64,000 nucleotides of DNA from Gemmatimonadaceae bacterium (GTDB lineage Bacteria > Gemmatimonadota > Gemmatimonadetes > Gemmatimonadales > Gemmatimonadaceae), in the NCBI GenBank assembly GCA_030647905.1, contig JAUSJA010000033.1:248001-312000 (forward strand). Reading direction: 5' to 3'. The stretch's first letter is position 1. Every line of letters begins with the position of its first letter. The notes beneath the pieces are model-generated. The model was given only the letters and a program-made list of their open reading frames with translations, did not search any database and was not told the origin of the DNA. Shown here one piece after another: positions 8,865-18,181 of this stretch. Made by a program: the position numbers and the translations under genes.

Positions 8865-9694
8865 ATCAAATGCTTCGTAAAAAAGTCCACGGTCTCGCGC
8901 GTCACCAATTCCAGTGTCGGCGTCACCACTCCGAGCGGGTGCTTCCCGCCGAAGGAATGGTTGACGCCATCGAGCACCCTGAGCTTGCTGACCCCGTCGG
9001 AGAGCGCGGACAGGCGCTCGCCCTCGGTGACAGGCACGGTCTCGTCATCGGATCCGTGCAGAATCAGCCACGGCACGCGAATTCGCGAAGCGGCGAACGC
9101 GATGTTGAGACGGGTCTCGCCCAGTTGCTCGACCTCGTGCAGCAGCTCGATGCTGAGCGGGATCACGTCGCCGGTGCGCGAATTGGCGATGTCTATGTAC
9201 CCGCGCTGTCTCCAGTCGGCGACGATCTCCGGCGGCCACCGATTGGTGCTCGAGATCGCCGCCCACGTCACCAGCGCTTTCACATCCGGATCGCGCGAGG
9301 CACGAAGAATCGCCACCCCTCCGCCGCGTGAATGCCCGAATAGCCCGTATCCGCCCTCGATCCAGTCGCGCACGCGTGCTTCCTCTACCACGGCCTCCAG
9401 ATCGTCGAGCTCCTGGAGATACGTGTTGTGCGTGAACACGTCGCGATTGGTGAAGCTCTCGCGGTCCTCGCCCACGCCACTGCCGGAGAAATCGAACGTG
9501 ATGGCGCGAAGCCCCGCCTCCGCCAGCTCCTCGGCCACATGCGGAAAGAACGAGAAGTGGGCGAATCCCTTGAATCCGTGGCAGATGACGACAGTGCCGG
9601 CCGGCTTGTCGGGCAGGCGCGCCTCGCCGCGGATGATGAGAGGTGCTTCGTCACCCCGCTCCCGCCATAGCTCGAATTGCTCGAGCTCGATCAT
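8861..9694 (-). CDS. alpha/beta hydrolase (serine esterase-like)
   Basis: The 277-residue protein shows an alpha/beta hydrolase fold: oxyanion region VVICHGFKGF, nucleophile elbow GHSRGGG (serine in GxSxG), the acid region LILHGSDDETVP and the catalytic histidine in GVNHSFGG. No signal peptide is seen, so it is cytoplasmic. The ATG at 9694 overlaps the rhodanese stop (ATGA); longer frames run into the rhodanese gene. Substrate not deducible. Confidence 0.88.
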   Translation of the reverse strand: MIELEQFELWRERGDEAPLIIRGEARLPDKPAGTVVICHGFKGFAHFSFFPHVAEELAEAGLRAITFDFSGSGVGEDRESFTNRDVFTHNTYLQELDDLEAVVEEARVRDWIEGGYGLFGHSRGGGVAILRASRDPDVKALVTWAAISSTNRWPPEIVADWRQRGYIDIANSRTGDVIPLSIELLHEVEQLGETRLNIAFAASRIRVPWLILHGSDDETVPVTEGERLSALSDGVSKLRVLDGVNHSFGGKHPLGVVTPTLELVTRETVDFFTKHLM

Positions 9695-10047
9695 GACTCG
9701 ACTTCCCCTCCCGCGTCCACCCATCCGCGGATCCCGCCGACCATCGAGGCCACGTCGGTGTATCCCATCTGCTGCATCGTGTCGGCGGCGAACGCTGACC
9801 TGTTGCCGCTCGCGCAGTAGATCACAACCGACTTGTCGCGAGGAATCGCGGCCTCGATCTTCGTCTCGAGGTTGCCGCGCGGAATGAACACCGCGCCCGG
9901 AATATGGCCGAGGTTCCACTCCTGCGGCTCGCGGCAATCGAGATACACGAGGTTCGGATTGTCGTCCGCCATCGCCTCGGCCGCAGTCACCTGGCGGATG
10001 CGCGACTTGGCTTCGTCAATAAGCTCGGTGGCTGTCTTTTGCGGCAT
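9691..10047 (-). CDS. rhodanese-domain sulfurtransferase
   Basis: This is a single-domain rhodanese of 118 residues: DCREPQEWNLGHIPGA and the active-site loop YCASGNRSAFAA with the sulfur-carrying cysteine. It is predicted to carry sulfane sulfur as a persulfide. The ATG at 10047 is preceded by an AGGAGA ribosome site. It is the first gene of a three-gene operon with the hydrolase and nudix genes; no common pathway is evident. Confidence 0.9.
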   Translation of the reverse strand: MPQKTATELIDEAKSRIRQVTAAEAMADDNPNLVYLDCREPQEWNLGHIPGAVFIPRGNLETKIEAAIPRDKSVVIYCASGNRSAFAADTMQQMGYTDVASMVGGIRGWVDAGGEVES

Positions 10048-10122
10048 GACGTTCTCCTGAAGTTTCGCGTGCCGCTCGCTGTCGCCGGACGCTCCTAATC
10101 ATACAGAATCAGCGCCCGCTCA

Positions 10123-11037
10123 TTAGCCGCTCACGACGTGGAGCGACAGGTCACTCGTGTCCACCTCGGCGATTGCGCCGAGTGGAATCGTCCATTGGTC
10201 GTGGATGTGTCCGAACGGCGCGCCGGCGAGGCACGGAATCCCCGCCGCGTCGGCCGCTTCGGCGATGACATCGTCCACCGCCCGGTTGTCCGCCGCCATT
10301 GCCACCGATAGCGGCTTGAAATCGCCGGCGACGACCGCCACGCACCGCTGGAGCGCGCCCGCGAGGAGAAGCTGCCGCATCATCCGGTCCACTCGGTACA
10401 CGGCTTCGTCTACGTCCTCGAGAACGAGAATCGCCCCCTCGAAATCCACCGACCATGGGGTGCCCATGAGGGACGAGATGAGCGCGAGGTTGCCCCCGGC
10501 GAGGCGCCCCCGGGCGCGTCCCCCGCGCAGCACGCGGCCGTGTGAAGCGACGCCGCAGGAGTCGGTCTGGTCAACGACCGCGCGGACGAGCGAGTCGCGG
10601 GAGAAATCGCTCAGCTCTACTCGCGCGGTGGGACCGTGGAACGACACAAGCCCGCACTCGCGGTGGATCGCCGCGTGAAACGCGGTGATGTCGGAGAAGC
10701 CGATGAGGGGGCGGGGATGTGCGCGAAGCGATGCGTAATCGAGATCGGGCAGGAGCCGCATGGCGCCGTAGCCGCCGCGGATGCACCAGATCGCATCTAT
10801 GGTTTCGTCGGCCAGCGCGCGATTGAGGTCGGCGAGGCGCTCGGTGTCGCTGCCGGCGAGGTAGCCATGGAGCGAAGCGACGTTCGCTCCGGTCACCGGA
10901 GTCCAGCCGAGCGAGCGCGCGTTCTCCTCAGCGCGCCGGATGTGAGTGGGGTCCGGGAGAATTCCGGCTGGCGCGATGAGCGCGACTCGCGCGCCGGGCC
11001 CCAGAGGCGTTAGAGCGCCGAAGAGATTCGTTTTCAT
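10123..11037 (-). CDS. LD-carboxypeptidase, peptidase family S66
   Basis: The 304-residue protein has the S66 (LdcA/MccF) signatures: N-terminal GARVALIAPAG, substrate loop AIWCIRGGYGAMRLLP, nucleophile in GFSDIT, a glutamate in VLEDVDE and a histidine in GAPFGHIHDQ, giving the Ser-Glu-His triad. The family removes the terminal D-Ala from murein tetrapeptides during cytoplasmic muropeptide recycling, or inactivates microcin C7-like compounds. No signal peptide, consistent with recycling. It is divergent from the glycosyltransferase at 11127. Confidence 0.9.
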   Translation of the reverse strand: MKTNLFGALTPLGPGARVALIAPAGILPDPTHIRRAEENARSLGWTPVTGANVASLHGYLAGSDTERLADLNRALADETIDAIWCIRGGYGAMRLLPDLDYASLRAHPRPLIGFSDITAFHAAIHRECGLVSFHGPTARVELSDFSRDSLVRAVVDQTDSCGVASHGRVLRGGRARGRLAGGNLALISSLMGTPWSVDFEGAILVLEDVDEAVYRVDRMMRQLLLAGALQRCVAVVAGDFKPLSVAMAADNRAVDDVIAEAADAAGIPCLAGAPFGHIHDQWTIPLGAIAEVDTSDLSLHVVSG

Positions 11038-11126
11038 GTGTGGGTCGCAAACGTAGAAAGCGCGGGGGCGACCGTCAACGCGCCAAGGGAAAGTCAGCGT
11101 GGGCTCCGCCGGCGTAGGTTTGTGGC

Positions 11127-12287
11127 GTGAACGGAACTTTCATCGCCGTCCTCGCCGCCATCCCGTGGGGATTGAGCGCGCTCGTCACGGGCATCCGCTT
11201 CAGGAATTCCAGGTCGCTCGGCGAAGAGAGTCCCGAGCCGCCGGCTGACGCGCCTCTGGTGAGCGTGGTGATTCCGGCGCGGAACGAGGCGCGGAACATC
11301 GAGCGCTGCGCGCGGTCGGTGCTGACGGCGACCTGGCCGAATCTCGAGGTGATCGTGGTGGACGACCAGTCCACTGACGGCACCGGCGACATCGCGCGGG
11401 CAATCGCGAAGGACGACGCGAGATTGCGCGTAATCGGGAACGATCCGCTCCCCGCGGGCTGGTTCGGCAAGCAGTGGGCGTGCACCACCGGCGCGCGCGC
11501 GTCGAGCGGCGCAATCATCCTCTTCGCCGACGCCGACACCACGCACTCGAGCGATCTCGTCACACGCTCGGTGAACGCGATGATTCGGCGGAAGGCCGAT
11601 CTGTTCTCGGTGGCCGGCACGCAGGAGCTGGGCAGCTTCTGGGAGAAGCTGGTGCAGCCGCAGGTATTCGGGCTGCTCGCGGTGCGCTACGGCGGGACGG
11701 AGAGCGTGACGCAATCGAGACATGCAACGAACAAGATCGCCAACGGGCAGTGCCTGTTCGTGAGGCGCGCGGCATACGAAGAGCTTGGCGGCCACGAGCT
11801 CGTGAAGTCGCACGTGGCCGAAGACATGATGATGGCGCAGCGTTTTTTTGCCCGTGGAAAGAACGTCGTTCTCGCCGAGGGGCTGGAGCAGCTCTCGACG
11901 CGCATGTATACGTCGCTTGGCGAGCTGATCGCCGGGTGGGGGAAGAACGTCTTTGCCGGCGGGCGGGATGCGATTCCACTCGGCTGGTTCGGCCGGCTTC
12001 TCTATCCGTTCATTCTGCTGAGCGCGCCGCTCTCGGGTCTAGTGCCCGCTCTCGTTCTGGTTGCGAGCGTAGTCGCTCCGGTGCCGGGTGCATTGATTCT
12101 CTGGGCGGCGCTCACGCAGGGGATTCTTCTGGTCTGGTGGGCTTACGCGTACTGGATCATAGGCCAGTCGCCACTCTATGCGCTTCTCTCCCCGCTCGGC
12201 GCGGCGATGGTGTTCTGGATTTTTCTCCGCGCGATTCTCAGGGGGCGGCGAGTGATGTGGAAGGGCCGAGAGTACGTCTCGGGCTAG
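11127..12287 (+). CDS. membrane glycosyltransferase, family 2
   Basis: The 386-residue protein has an N-terminal helix, a GT-A domain (VSVVIPARNEARNIERC, VVDDQSTDGT, FADADTTHS with the DxD metal site, acceptor loop EDMMMAQRF) and three to four C-terminal membrane helices after residue 285. It resembles hopanoid/carotenoid-type GT2 enzymes, which glycosylate lipid acceptors at the cytoplasmic membrane. The GTG at 11127 is the first codon of the frame near the divergent gene. The acceptor cannot be told from the sequence. Confidence 0.85.
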   Translation: MNGTFIAVLAAIPWGLSALVTGIRFRNSRSLGEESPEPPADAPLVSVVIPARNEARNIERCARSVLTATWPNLEVIVVDDQSTDGTGDIARAIAKDDARLRVIGNDPLPAGWFGKQWACTTGARASSGAIILFADADTTHSSDLVTRSVNAMIRRKADLFSVAGTQELGSFWEKLVQPQVFGLLAVRYGGTESVTQSRHATNKIANGQCLFVRRAAYEELGGHELVKSHVAEDMMMAQRFFARGKNVVLAEGLEQLSTRMYTSLGELIAGWGKNVFAGGRDAIPLGWFGRLLYPFILLSAPLSGLVPALVLVASVVAPVPGALILWAALTQGILLVWWAYAYWIIGQSPLYALLSPLGAAMVFWIFLRAILRGRRVMWKGREYVSG

Positions 12288-12307
12288 AGGGCGTTTCGGG
12301 TTCAATC

Positions 12308-12526
12308 ATGACCTTACGTGGCGGTAACGTCGATCGCGAGTTCGTGGTAGGGACGGGGGGCCGGGCGCTTTACACGCTGGGCACTCTACGGGCGAACAGC
12401 CAGGTCTTCAACTCGGCGACTTACGGCGTGCTCAAGCTCACGCTCTCGGCGAGCTCTTACTCCTGGCAGTTCGTTCCGATCGCCGGCCAGTCATTCACGG
12501 ATGCAGGATCCGGAAGCTGCCACTAG
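12308..12526 (+). pseudogene. 3' remnant of a metallophosphoesterase (purple-acid-phosphatase-like) gene
   Basis: The 72-codon frame from the ATG at 12308 encodes REFVVGTGGRALYTLGT, then NSATYGVLKLTLSASSYSWQ and FTDAGSGSCH. This is the C-terminal strand-rich end seen in secreted calcineurin-like/purple acid phosphatases (GTGG..., TYGVLKLTL, FTDSGS..CH). The metal-binding body of the enzyme is absent upstream, where the glycosyltransferase gene ends at 12287. It is best read as a severed gene tail, probably inactive. Identification rests on recognised similarity of this tail only. Confidence 0.55.
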
Positions 12527-12670
12527 CGGTGTGACAGCGCCGGGGGGTTACTGCCTCCCGGCCGCCCTGTCCTCCACCATGTCGCGCGGCGAGTGACGCG
12601 GTGAAAGGAATGTCTGCCACGCGACGCCGAATGATGTCCTCCTGCGCGCCCCGGGGTCTAGCCTCGGAAG

Positions 12671-15600
12671 GTGCGTTCTCTCGCTTCAGCGGCGCGGCTT
12701 CTCGACAGGTGCGTAAGCGCGCTGGCGGCCAGTCCATTGCTTGCCGAGCTCGGCTTCGCCGCGCCCATCCCGATCAACGCGGAGATGACCGCATCGCTTG
12801 GCGTGGCCGGCATCGCCGGGCGCGCGATGGTGGCGCGGGGTGCCGGATCGTCTAGAGCTCTCGTTTTCGAGATCCTCCCATCGGCCGATCTGCGCCATGA
12901 GATGGGACGCATCGCGTCACGGCTTTCGTCGCGAGCCCCGCATCTGCTGTGGATCCTCGTCGGCATTGACTCACATGGCGATGAAGTCGGAGTCGCCTCG
13001 TTCGACGTCAGCCGGCCGCGTCCGCGTGTCGTCGCGCTCATCGCGCGGCGCGGACACATCGTGGACAGCGACTCCGAGACCGTGTGCGCCCTGGCCGCGG
13101 CGATCGGCGAATCGGACGTCCACACGCACTGCCGCTGGCTCGAGATACTCGGCAGGGAGTCGGTCGGCCGACGGTTCTTCCGCGCGCTCGAGCAATCCGT
13201 CAGGCACCTGGCGGACAGTCTTGCGCCACCAATCAACCGCGCAGATGCATCGGAGTTGTCACTCCTGTATGTATCGCGACTGCTCTTTCTTTCCTTTCTG
13301 GAGACGAAGGGATGGCTCGACTGCGATCACGGCTTCCTTGGGAACCGCTATGCCGGCTGCATGGTGCAGGGCGGCGGATATCATCGCCGCGTGCTCGCCC
13401 CGCTGTTCTTCGGCACGCTCAACACGCATCCGCGAAACCGCGCTGCGCGCGCCCGCGCATTCGGTCGAATCCCTTTTCTCAACGGCGGCCTCTTCGCGCG
13501 CTCGCCGCTCGAGACGCGCACCGCCGGGGCGACATTCACCGACGAAGCGCTTGGCGATGTCTTCGCCAATCTCCTGACCCGCTACAGATTCACCGCGCGG
13601 GAGGACAGCAGCACGTGGTCCGAAGCCGCGATAGACCCGGAGATGCTCGGCAAGGCGTTCGAGTCGCTCATGTCGTCATCGAACCGAAAGACGACGGGTG
13701 CGTTCTACACGCCGCAGTCGCTGGTTTCCGACGTCTCACGCAGCGCGCTCGCGGACGGCCTCGAGTGTCGCACTGTCGGATTCGCGTGCGTGACAGAGGC
13801 GCTCTCCGGCGGAATTCCCCGCCCCCACCAGCGCTCGGCGCTGCTCGCAGGAATATCCGCGCTGCGCGTGCTCGACCCCGCGTGCGGCTCAGGATCATTC
13901 CTCGTCCACATCCTCGAGCAGCTGTCATCACTCCGCACGCGGCTCGGCGATCTACGCCCTCTTCACGTGATCCGCAGGGAGATTCTGACCACGTCCATCT
14001 TCGGGGTGGATATCAGTCCGACCGCCGTGTGGCTCTGCGAGCTCCGGCTCTGGCTGTCCATGGCGATCGAGGATCCGGAGTCCGATCCGGTGAAGGTGAC
14101 GCCTCTTCCGAATCTCGACCGTAACATCCGTGTCGGCGATTCGCTGGGCGGGGAGGCATTCGTCGAGACCGCGTTCAGGAGCGGCGGACGAAAGCTCGCC
14201 GCCGTGAGATCCCGCTACACGCGCGCGACCGGCCCGAAGAAGCGCTCGCTCGCCCGGATGCTCGACAGGATGGAGCGCGAGCTCGCACTCTCGGCGTTCA
14301 CCGCAACCACGGTCCGGTTAAGGGGCGAGCGATCGGAGTTGCTCGCCGCCCTGCGGTCACGCGACCTGTTCGGGGAGCGGCTCGCGCCGAACGCGGAGAC
14401 AAGGACGCGGCTCGCGCGACTGCGCGACGAGCTGCGCGCGTCGGCGAAGGAATCGCGACGCCTGAACGGTGGAGGCGCGCTGCCATTCTCCTTCGCGACG
14501 CAATTCGCGGACGTCGCTGCCGCCGGAGGATTCGACGTGATCGCGGGAAATCCACCGTGGGTTCGAACGCATAACTTCGACCCCCGGTCGCGACTGAGGT
14601 TGAAGCAGTCGTTCGCGGTATATCGGAATTCCGCCTGGAAGGCGGGGAGCGACGCGGCCGCTGCGGGCCGTGGGTTCGGATCGCAGGTGGATGTCTCCGC
14701 TCTCTTCATCGAGCGCAGTGTAGAGCTGCTGCGTCCTGGGGGCACGATGGCCCTTCTCGTCCCGGCCAAGCTCTGGCGTTCGCTCGCCGGCGGAGGCGTG
14801 CGCTCGTTTCTCCTCGAGAATACGGATCTGAGAAAGATCCGGGACCTCGGCAGCTCGACGAATGTGTTCGACGCCGCGGTGTATCCGTCTATCGTGGTCG
14901 CGAACCGCCGCGCTCACACGTTGAATGACGATCGGCGCGACCGTCCGCCTGTCGCGGTGTGTGTCGGCGAAGAAGCAAGTCGGAACAACGAATGGATGAT
15001 GTGCGCCGACAGGCTTCCGCTGGACGCTTCACGCGGAGCGCCGTGGCTGCTCCTTCCCGCTGAAGTCCGCGCCGCATTCGACCGCGTGCGCGGGGCTGGT
15101 GACCCGATGGCGGAGAGTATCTTTGGCCGCCCGTTGCTGGGAGTGAAGACCGGCTGCAACGACGCGTTTTTCGTTTCAGGATTCGAAGGAAGCATCGAGC
15201 GCACGATGCTGCGCGCGCTTGTGCGCGGCGATCGCGTGATGAAATGGGCTCTGGGACCATGCGACGCATCCATCATCTGGACGCACGATTCAGCGGGAGC
15301 ACCACTGCGATCACTTCCTCCGGCGGCAATGCGATGGCTGTCTGGATGGCGGCGCGATCTCGAGGCGCGCAGCGACGCCCGCGGGCGCGCGCGATGGTGG
15401 ATGCTCTTTCGCACCGAAGCCGCCGACGCGTCCCTTCCCCGCGTCGTCTGGTCCGATATCGGCCGATCTCCCAGGGCAGCGGTCATCCTTCAAGGCGATA
15501 CCGCGGTGCCGATCAACAGCTGCTACGTCGCTCGCTGTCCGACGCTGACGGACGCACACGCATTGACGGCGTTGCTCAACTCGCCTCTGATCGCCGCATG

Positions 15601-15835
15601 GCTTGGTGTCGTCGCGGAGCCGGCGCGGGGCGGATACCGGCGCTATCTGGGGTGGACCATGTCACTGCTTCCCATTCCCCACAATTGGGAGAGGGCGCGG
15701 GCGATCCTCGCGCCGATCGGACTTGCGGCATTCGGCGGCGACGAGCCGAGTGATTCCGACCTGTTGCAGTCGGCTCTCGACGCATACGGCCTCAATGAAT
15801 CAACGGTGGCGGCCCTCCTCCAGTGGACCGCCTGA
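12671..15835 (+). CDS. Eco57I/PglX-like adenine-N6 DNA methyltransferase
   Basis: The 1054-residue protein contains an N-terminal region of unknown fold (1-160). A helical coupler-like region follows (LLYVSRLLFLSFLETKGWL, about 200). The methylase core has TTGAFYTPQSLV, motif I VLDPACGSGSFLVHILEQL (SAM binding) and motif IV GNPPWVRTHN (catalysis). A TaqI/Eco57I-like specificity domain starts at GVKTGCNDAFFVSG. This is the gamma-class layout of type IIG, BREX PglX and DISARM DrmMI methylases. The stop overlaps the helicase start by 13 bp, so the two proteins probably act together. No PD-ExK nuclease motif was recognised by eye. The start is a GTG. Confidence 0.88.
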   Translation: MRSLASAARLLDRCVSALAASPLLAELGFAAPIPINAEMTASLGVAGIAGRAMVARGAGSSRALVFEILPSADLRHEMGRIASRLSSRAPHLLWILVGIDSHGDEVGVASFDVSRPRPRVVALIARRGHIVDSDSETVCALAAAIGESDVHTHCRWLEILGRESVGRRFFRALEQSVRHLADSLAPPINRADASELSLLYVSRLLFLSFLETKGWLDCDHGFLGNRYAGCMVQGGGYHRRVLAPLFFGTLNTHPRNRAARARAFGRIPFLNGGLFARSPLETRTAGATFTDEALGDVFANLLTRYRFTAREDSSTWSEAAIDPEMLGKAFESLMSSSNRKTTGAFYTPQSLVSDVSRSALADGLECRTVGFACVTEALSGGIPRPHQRSALLAGISALRVLDPACGSGSFLVHILEQLSSLRTRLGDLRPLHVIRREILTTSIFGVDISPTAVWLCELRLWLSMAIEDPESDPVKVTPLPNLDRNIRVGDSLGGEAFVETAFRSGGRKLAAVRSRYTRATGPKKRSLARMLDRMERELALSAFTATTVRLRGERSELLAALRSRDLFGERLAPNAETRTRLARLRDELRASAKESRRLNGGGALPFSFATQFADVAAAGGFDVIAGNPPWVRTHNFDPRSRLRLKQSFAVYRNSAWKAGSDAAAAGRGFGSQVDVSALFIERSVELLRPGGTMALLVPAKLWRSLAGGGVRSFLLENTDLRKIRDLGSSTNVFDAAVYPSIVVANRRAHTLNDDRRDRPPVAVCVGEEASRNNEWMMCADRLPLDASRGAPWLLLPAEVRAAFDRVRGAGDPMAESIFGRPLLGVKTGCNDAFFVSGFEGSIERTMLRALVRGDRVMKWALGPCDASIIWTHDSAGAPLRSLPPAAMRWLSGWRRDLEARSDARGRARWWMLFRTEAADASLPRVVWSDIGRSPRAAVILQGDTAVPINSCYVARCPTLTDAHALTALLNSPLIAAWLGVVAEPARGGYRRYLGWTMSLLPIPHNWERARAILAPIGLAAFGGDEPSDSDLLQSALDAYGLNESTVAALLQWTA

Positions 15836-18102
15836 GCACTCTCGAGGCTCCGCTCAGCATCGTTCACCTTGATAAAGCGCGGCACGCAATCGCCGCAGCG
15901 CTTCTCGGCGACGAAGCGGATCGGGATCCGCATGCCACCGCTGGCTCGCTTGGACGCATACGGCTGCGACCCCATCAGATCGAAGCGATTGGCCGGCTCC
16001 GGCAGGCGATTGAAGAATTCGGCGGCGCTTTGCTGGGCGATCCTGTCGGAACGGGTAAGACTTTCGTCGCACTCGCGCTGGCATCGAGTACCGAGCGAAT
16101 TCTCGTCGTCGCGCCGGCGGTGCTGCGGACGATGTGGACGCAGGCCGCGCTCGCCGCGGGCCGCACCATCCGACTCACGTCGTTCGAATCACTGAGTCGG
16201 GGAAACAACGATGTCGCAGCGCACGATCTCCTGATCGTGGACGAAGCACATCACGCGCGGAATCCACGTACTCGCCGTTACGCGGCGCTGGCGCGGCTCG
16301 CCTCGCGGGGACGCGTACTCCTCCTCTCAGCGACGCCGATCCATAACCGCCGCCACGAGTTGACGAGGCTGCTTTCCCTCTTTCTCGGCGAGCGGGCGAC
16401 ATCGCTCACGGACGCGGAGCTGGGCCGGTGTGTAGTGCGCCGAGCGCACGTGGTTGGCGCTGCAGATGAGGCAATGCCGCGAATCGAGCCATTGCGCTGG
16501 TGCGACCAGCCCGACGACGACTCGGTTCCGCGCATACTGCTGGCTCTTCCGCCGCCGCTTCCGCCCCGTGAGGGCGGCGACGGCGGCGCGCTCGTTGCGC
16601 ATTCGCTGATCAGGCAATGGGCATCGAGCAACGCGGCTCTCGAGGGCGGTCTCACGAGGCGTTTGCACAGAGCGATTGCGCTCACCGCCGCTCTCGAGGA
16701 CGGAACGTATCCGTCGCGCACGGAGCTGGCGGCATGGAGCAGCGCCGAGGATTCCGTGCAGCTCGCGTTCTCGTCGCTCCTCGCGCCGGCTGAGTCGGGG
16801 ACGGCGCAGCTGCTGCCGGTGATCCGCAAACATCGTCACGCCGTGGCATCGCTCCTCGATCGCATTCGTCTTGACAGGCGCCGCGATGACGAGCTCGCCG
16901 CAACGATACGCCAGCTGCGCCAATCGCATCACGGCGTACCCATAGTCGCGTTCTCGCAATACGAGGATACGATTCAAGCGCTGTTCGGCCGTCTCGCGAA
17001 CGATGGCGAGGTAGCGGCTCTGAGCGGTTCCGGCGCACGTGTCGCGGGTGGAAGCATTTCCCGCGGTGACGCCATCAGCCGGTTCGCACCGGTCGCTTCG
17101 GGGTGCCCTGCTCCGCCCCGATCGGAGAGAGTCTCGCTTCTGCTCACGACTGATCTGCTGAGCGAAGGAGTCAATCTTCAGGACGCCGGCGTGATCGTGC
17201 ATCTGGATCTTCCATGGACGCCCGCGCGCATGGAGCAGCGCCTTGGCAGAATTGCGCGGATCGGCTCGCCGTATTGTCGCGTGTTCGCGTACGCAATGCG
17301 GCCACCGGCGAACGCCGACGCGATCGTGCGCATCGAGAGGATCCTGCACGAGAAGATGAAGGCTGCGGCCACGGTGATCGAATCGTTCCCTTCCCTGATG
17401 ACTGTGGCGACGGACTTCGCGGATACATCCACGAACGGGCCGCGGATGATCGAGTCCGCCCGCCGGCTCATCTCCGAATGGTTGAATGATGCGTCCATCG
17501 GATTGACCGGCGCGCCGCTTGTCGCGGCAGCAGTCGCACCGATCGACGGCTTTCTCGCGGCGTGCAGAATCAACGGCCAGGTCTTTCTCTTCGGCTGTCT
17601 CGACGGTCGCATCACTGACGAGCCGGAGATGATCCTTCGCTGCGCTCGATACTGTCGGGGCAGGCCGACGCGAATCTGCGAAACGGAGGCATCCGTGTGT
17701 CTGGATTTACTCAGCGCGCATGTCGAAGCGGCGCACCTGCTTCGCGGCGTGAAGCCCGCCGCGGCTGCGACCAATCACGTGCGCCGCAGTGCGCTCCGGC
17801 ACATTGCCGTCGCCGCGGCTCGGTCGCGCCCTCACATGCGCGCGCGTGTTTCCGTGCTCGCGAAAAGCGCTCGAAACGTGGTGACAGGCAATTTTGGCAG
17901 CCACGCCGAGCTCGAGCTTGCGACGCTCGATTCCCTGGACCTGAGCGATGAAAAGTGGCTCGAGCGCGTGATCGAGTTCGGATCGAGATTCGGCGCCGCA
18001 ACCTCGCCTCGCGCCGAAGATGCCGGCGTCGTGGTCATCGCGATGATCGTCTTTCGCTGTCGTCGTGACGCGATTGTGTTGTCGTCCGCAACGGAACGCT
18101 GA
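15823..18102 (+). CDS. SNF2-like superfamily 2 helicase paired with the methyltransferase
   Basis: The 759-residue protein has SF2/SNF2 motifs: Q-type LRPHQIEAI, Walker A GDPVGTGKTF, Walker B LLIVDEAHHARN, motif III LLLSATPIHN, motif V LSEGVNLQDAGVIVHLDLPW and motif VI EQRLGRIARIG. An insertion of about 170 residues separates the two RecA lobes. The last 250 residues match nothing I recognise; no nuclease motif is evident. It starts with GTG 15823 inside the 3' end of the methylase gene. Together they resemble the helicase/methylase pair of DISARM or split type ISP enzymes, without their other partners. Confidence 0.85.
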   Translation: MDRLSTLEAPLSIVHLDKARHAIAAALLGDEADRDPHATAGSLGRIRLRPHQIEAIGRLRQAIEEFGGALLGDPVGTGKTFVALALASSTERILVVAPAVLRTMWTQAALAAGRTIRLTSFESLSRGNNDVAAHDLLIVDEAHHARNPRTRRYAALARLASRGRVLLLSATPIHNRRHELTRLLSLFLGERATSLTDAELGRCVVRRAHVVGAADEAMPRIEPLRWCDQPDDDSVPRILLALPPPLPPREGGDGGALVAHSLIRQWASSNAALEGGLTRRLHRAIALTAALEDGTYPSRTELAAWSSAEDSVQLAFSSLLAPAESGTAQLLPVIRKHRHAVASLLDRIRLDRRRDDELAATIRQLRQSHHGVPIVAFSQYEDTIQALFGRLANDGEVAALSGSGARVAGGSISRGDAISRFAPVASGCPAPPRSERVSLLLTTDLLSEGVNLQDAGVIVHLDLPWTPARMEQRLGRIARIGSPYCRVFAYAMRPPANADAIVRIERILHEKMKAAATVIESFPSLMTVATDFADTSTNGPRMIESARRLISEWLNDASIGLTGAPLVAAAVAPIDGFLAACRINGQVFLFGCLDGRITDEPEMILRCARYCRGRPTRICETEASVCLDLLSAHVEAAHLLRGVKPAAAATNHVRRSALRHIAVAAARSRPHMRARVSVLAKSARNVVTGNFGSHAELELATLDSLDLSDEKWLERVIEFGSRFGAATSPRAEDAGVVVIAMIVFRCRRDAIVLSSATER

Positions 18103-18181
18103 CGGCCGTTGGCGGCGTCGCGTTTAGGGTTCGCATCCGGACGGGATGTGCTCGTCCGACTCCCCATGAAAGGAGGCAAGA

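Noticed and set aside
12671-18102. Complete DISARM or BREX system
   Set aside because: Only methylase-like and helicase-like genes are present; DrmA/B/C, PglZ, BrxC and BrxL-type partners are absent on both sides.
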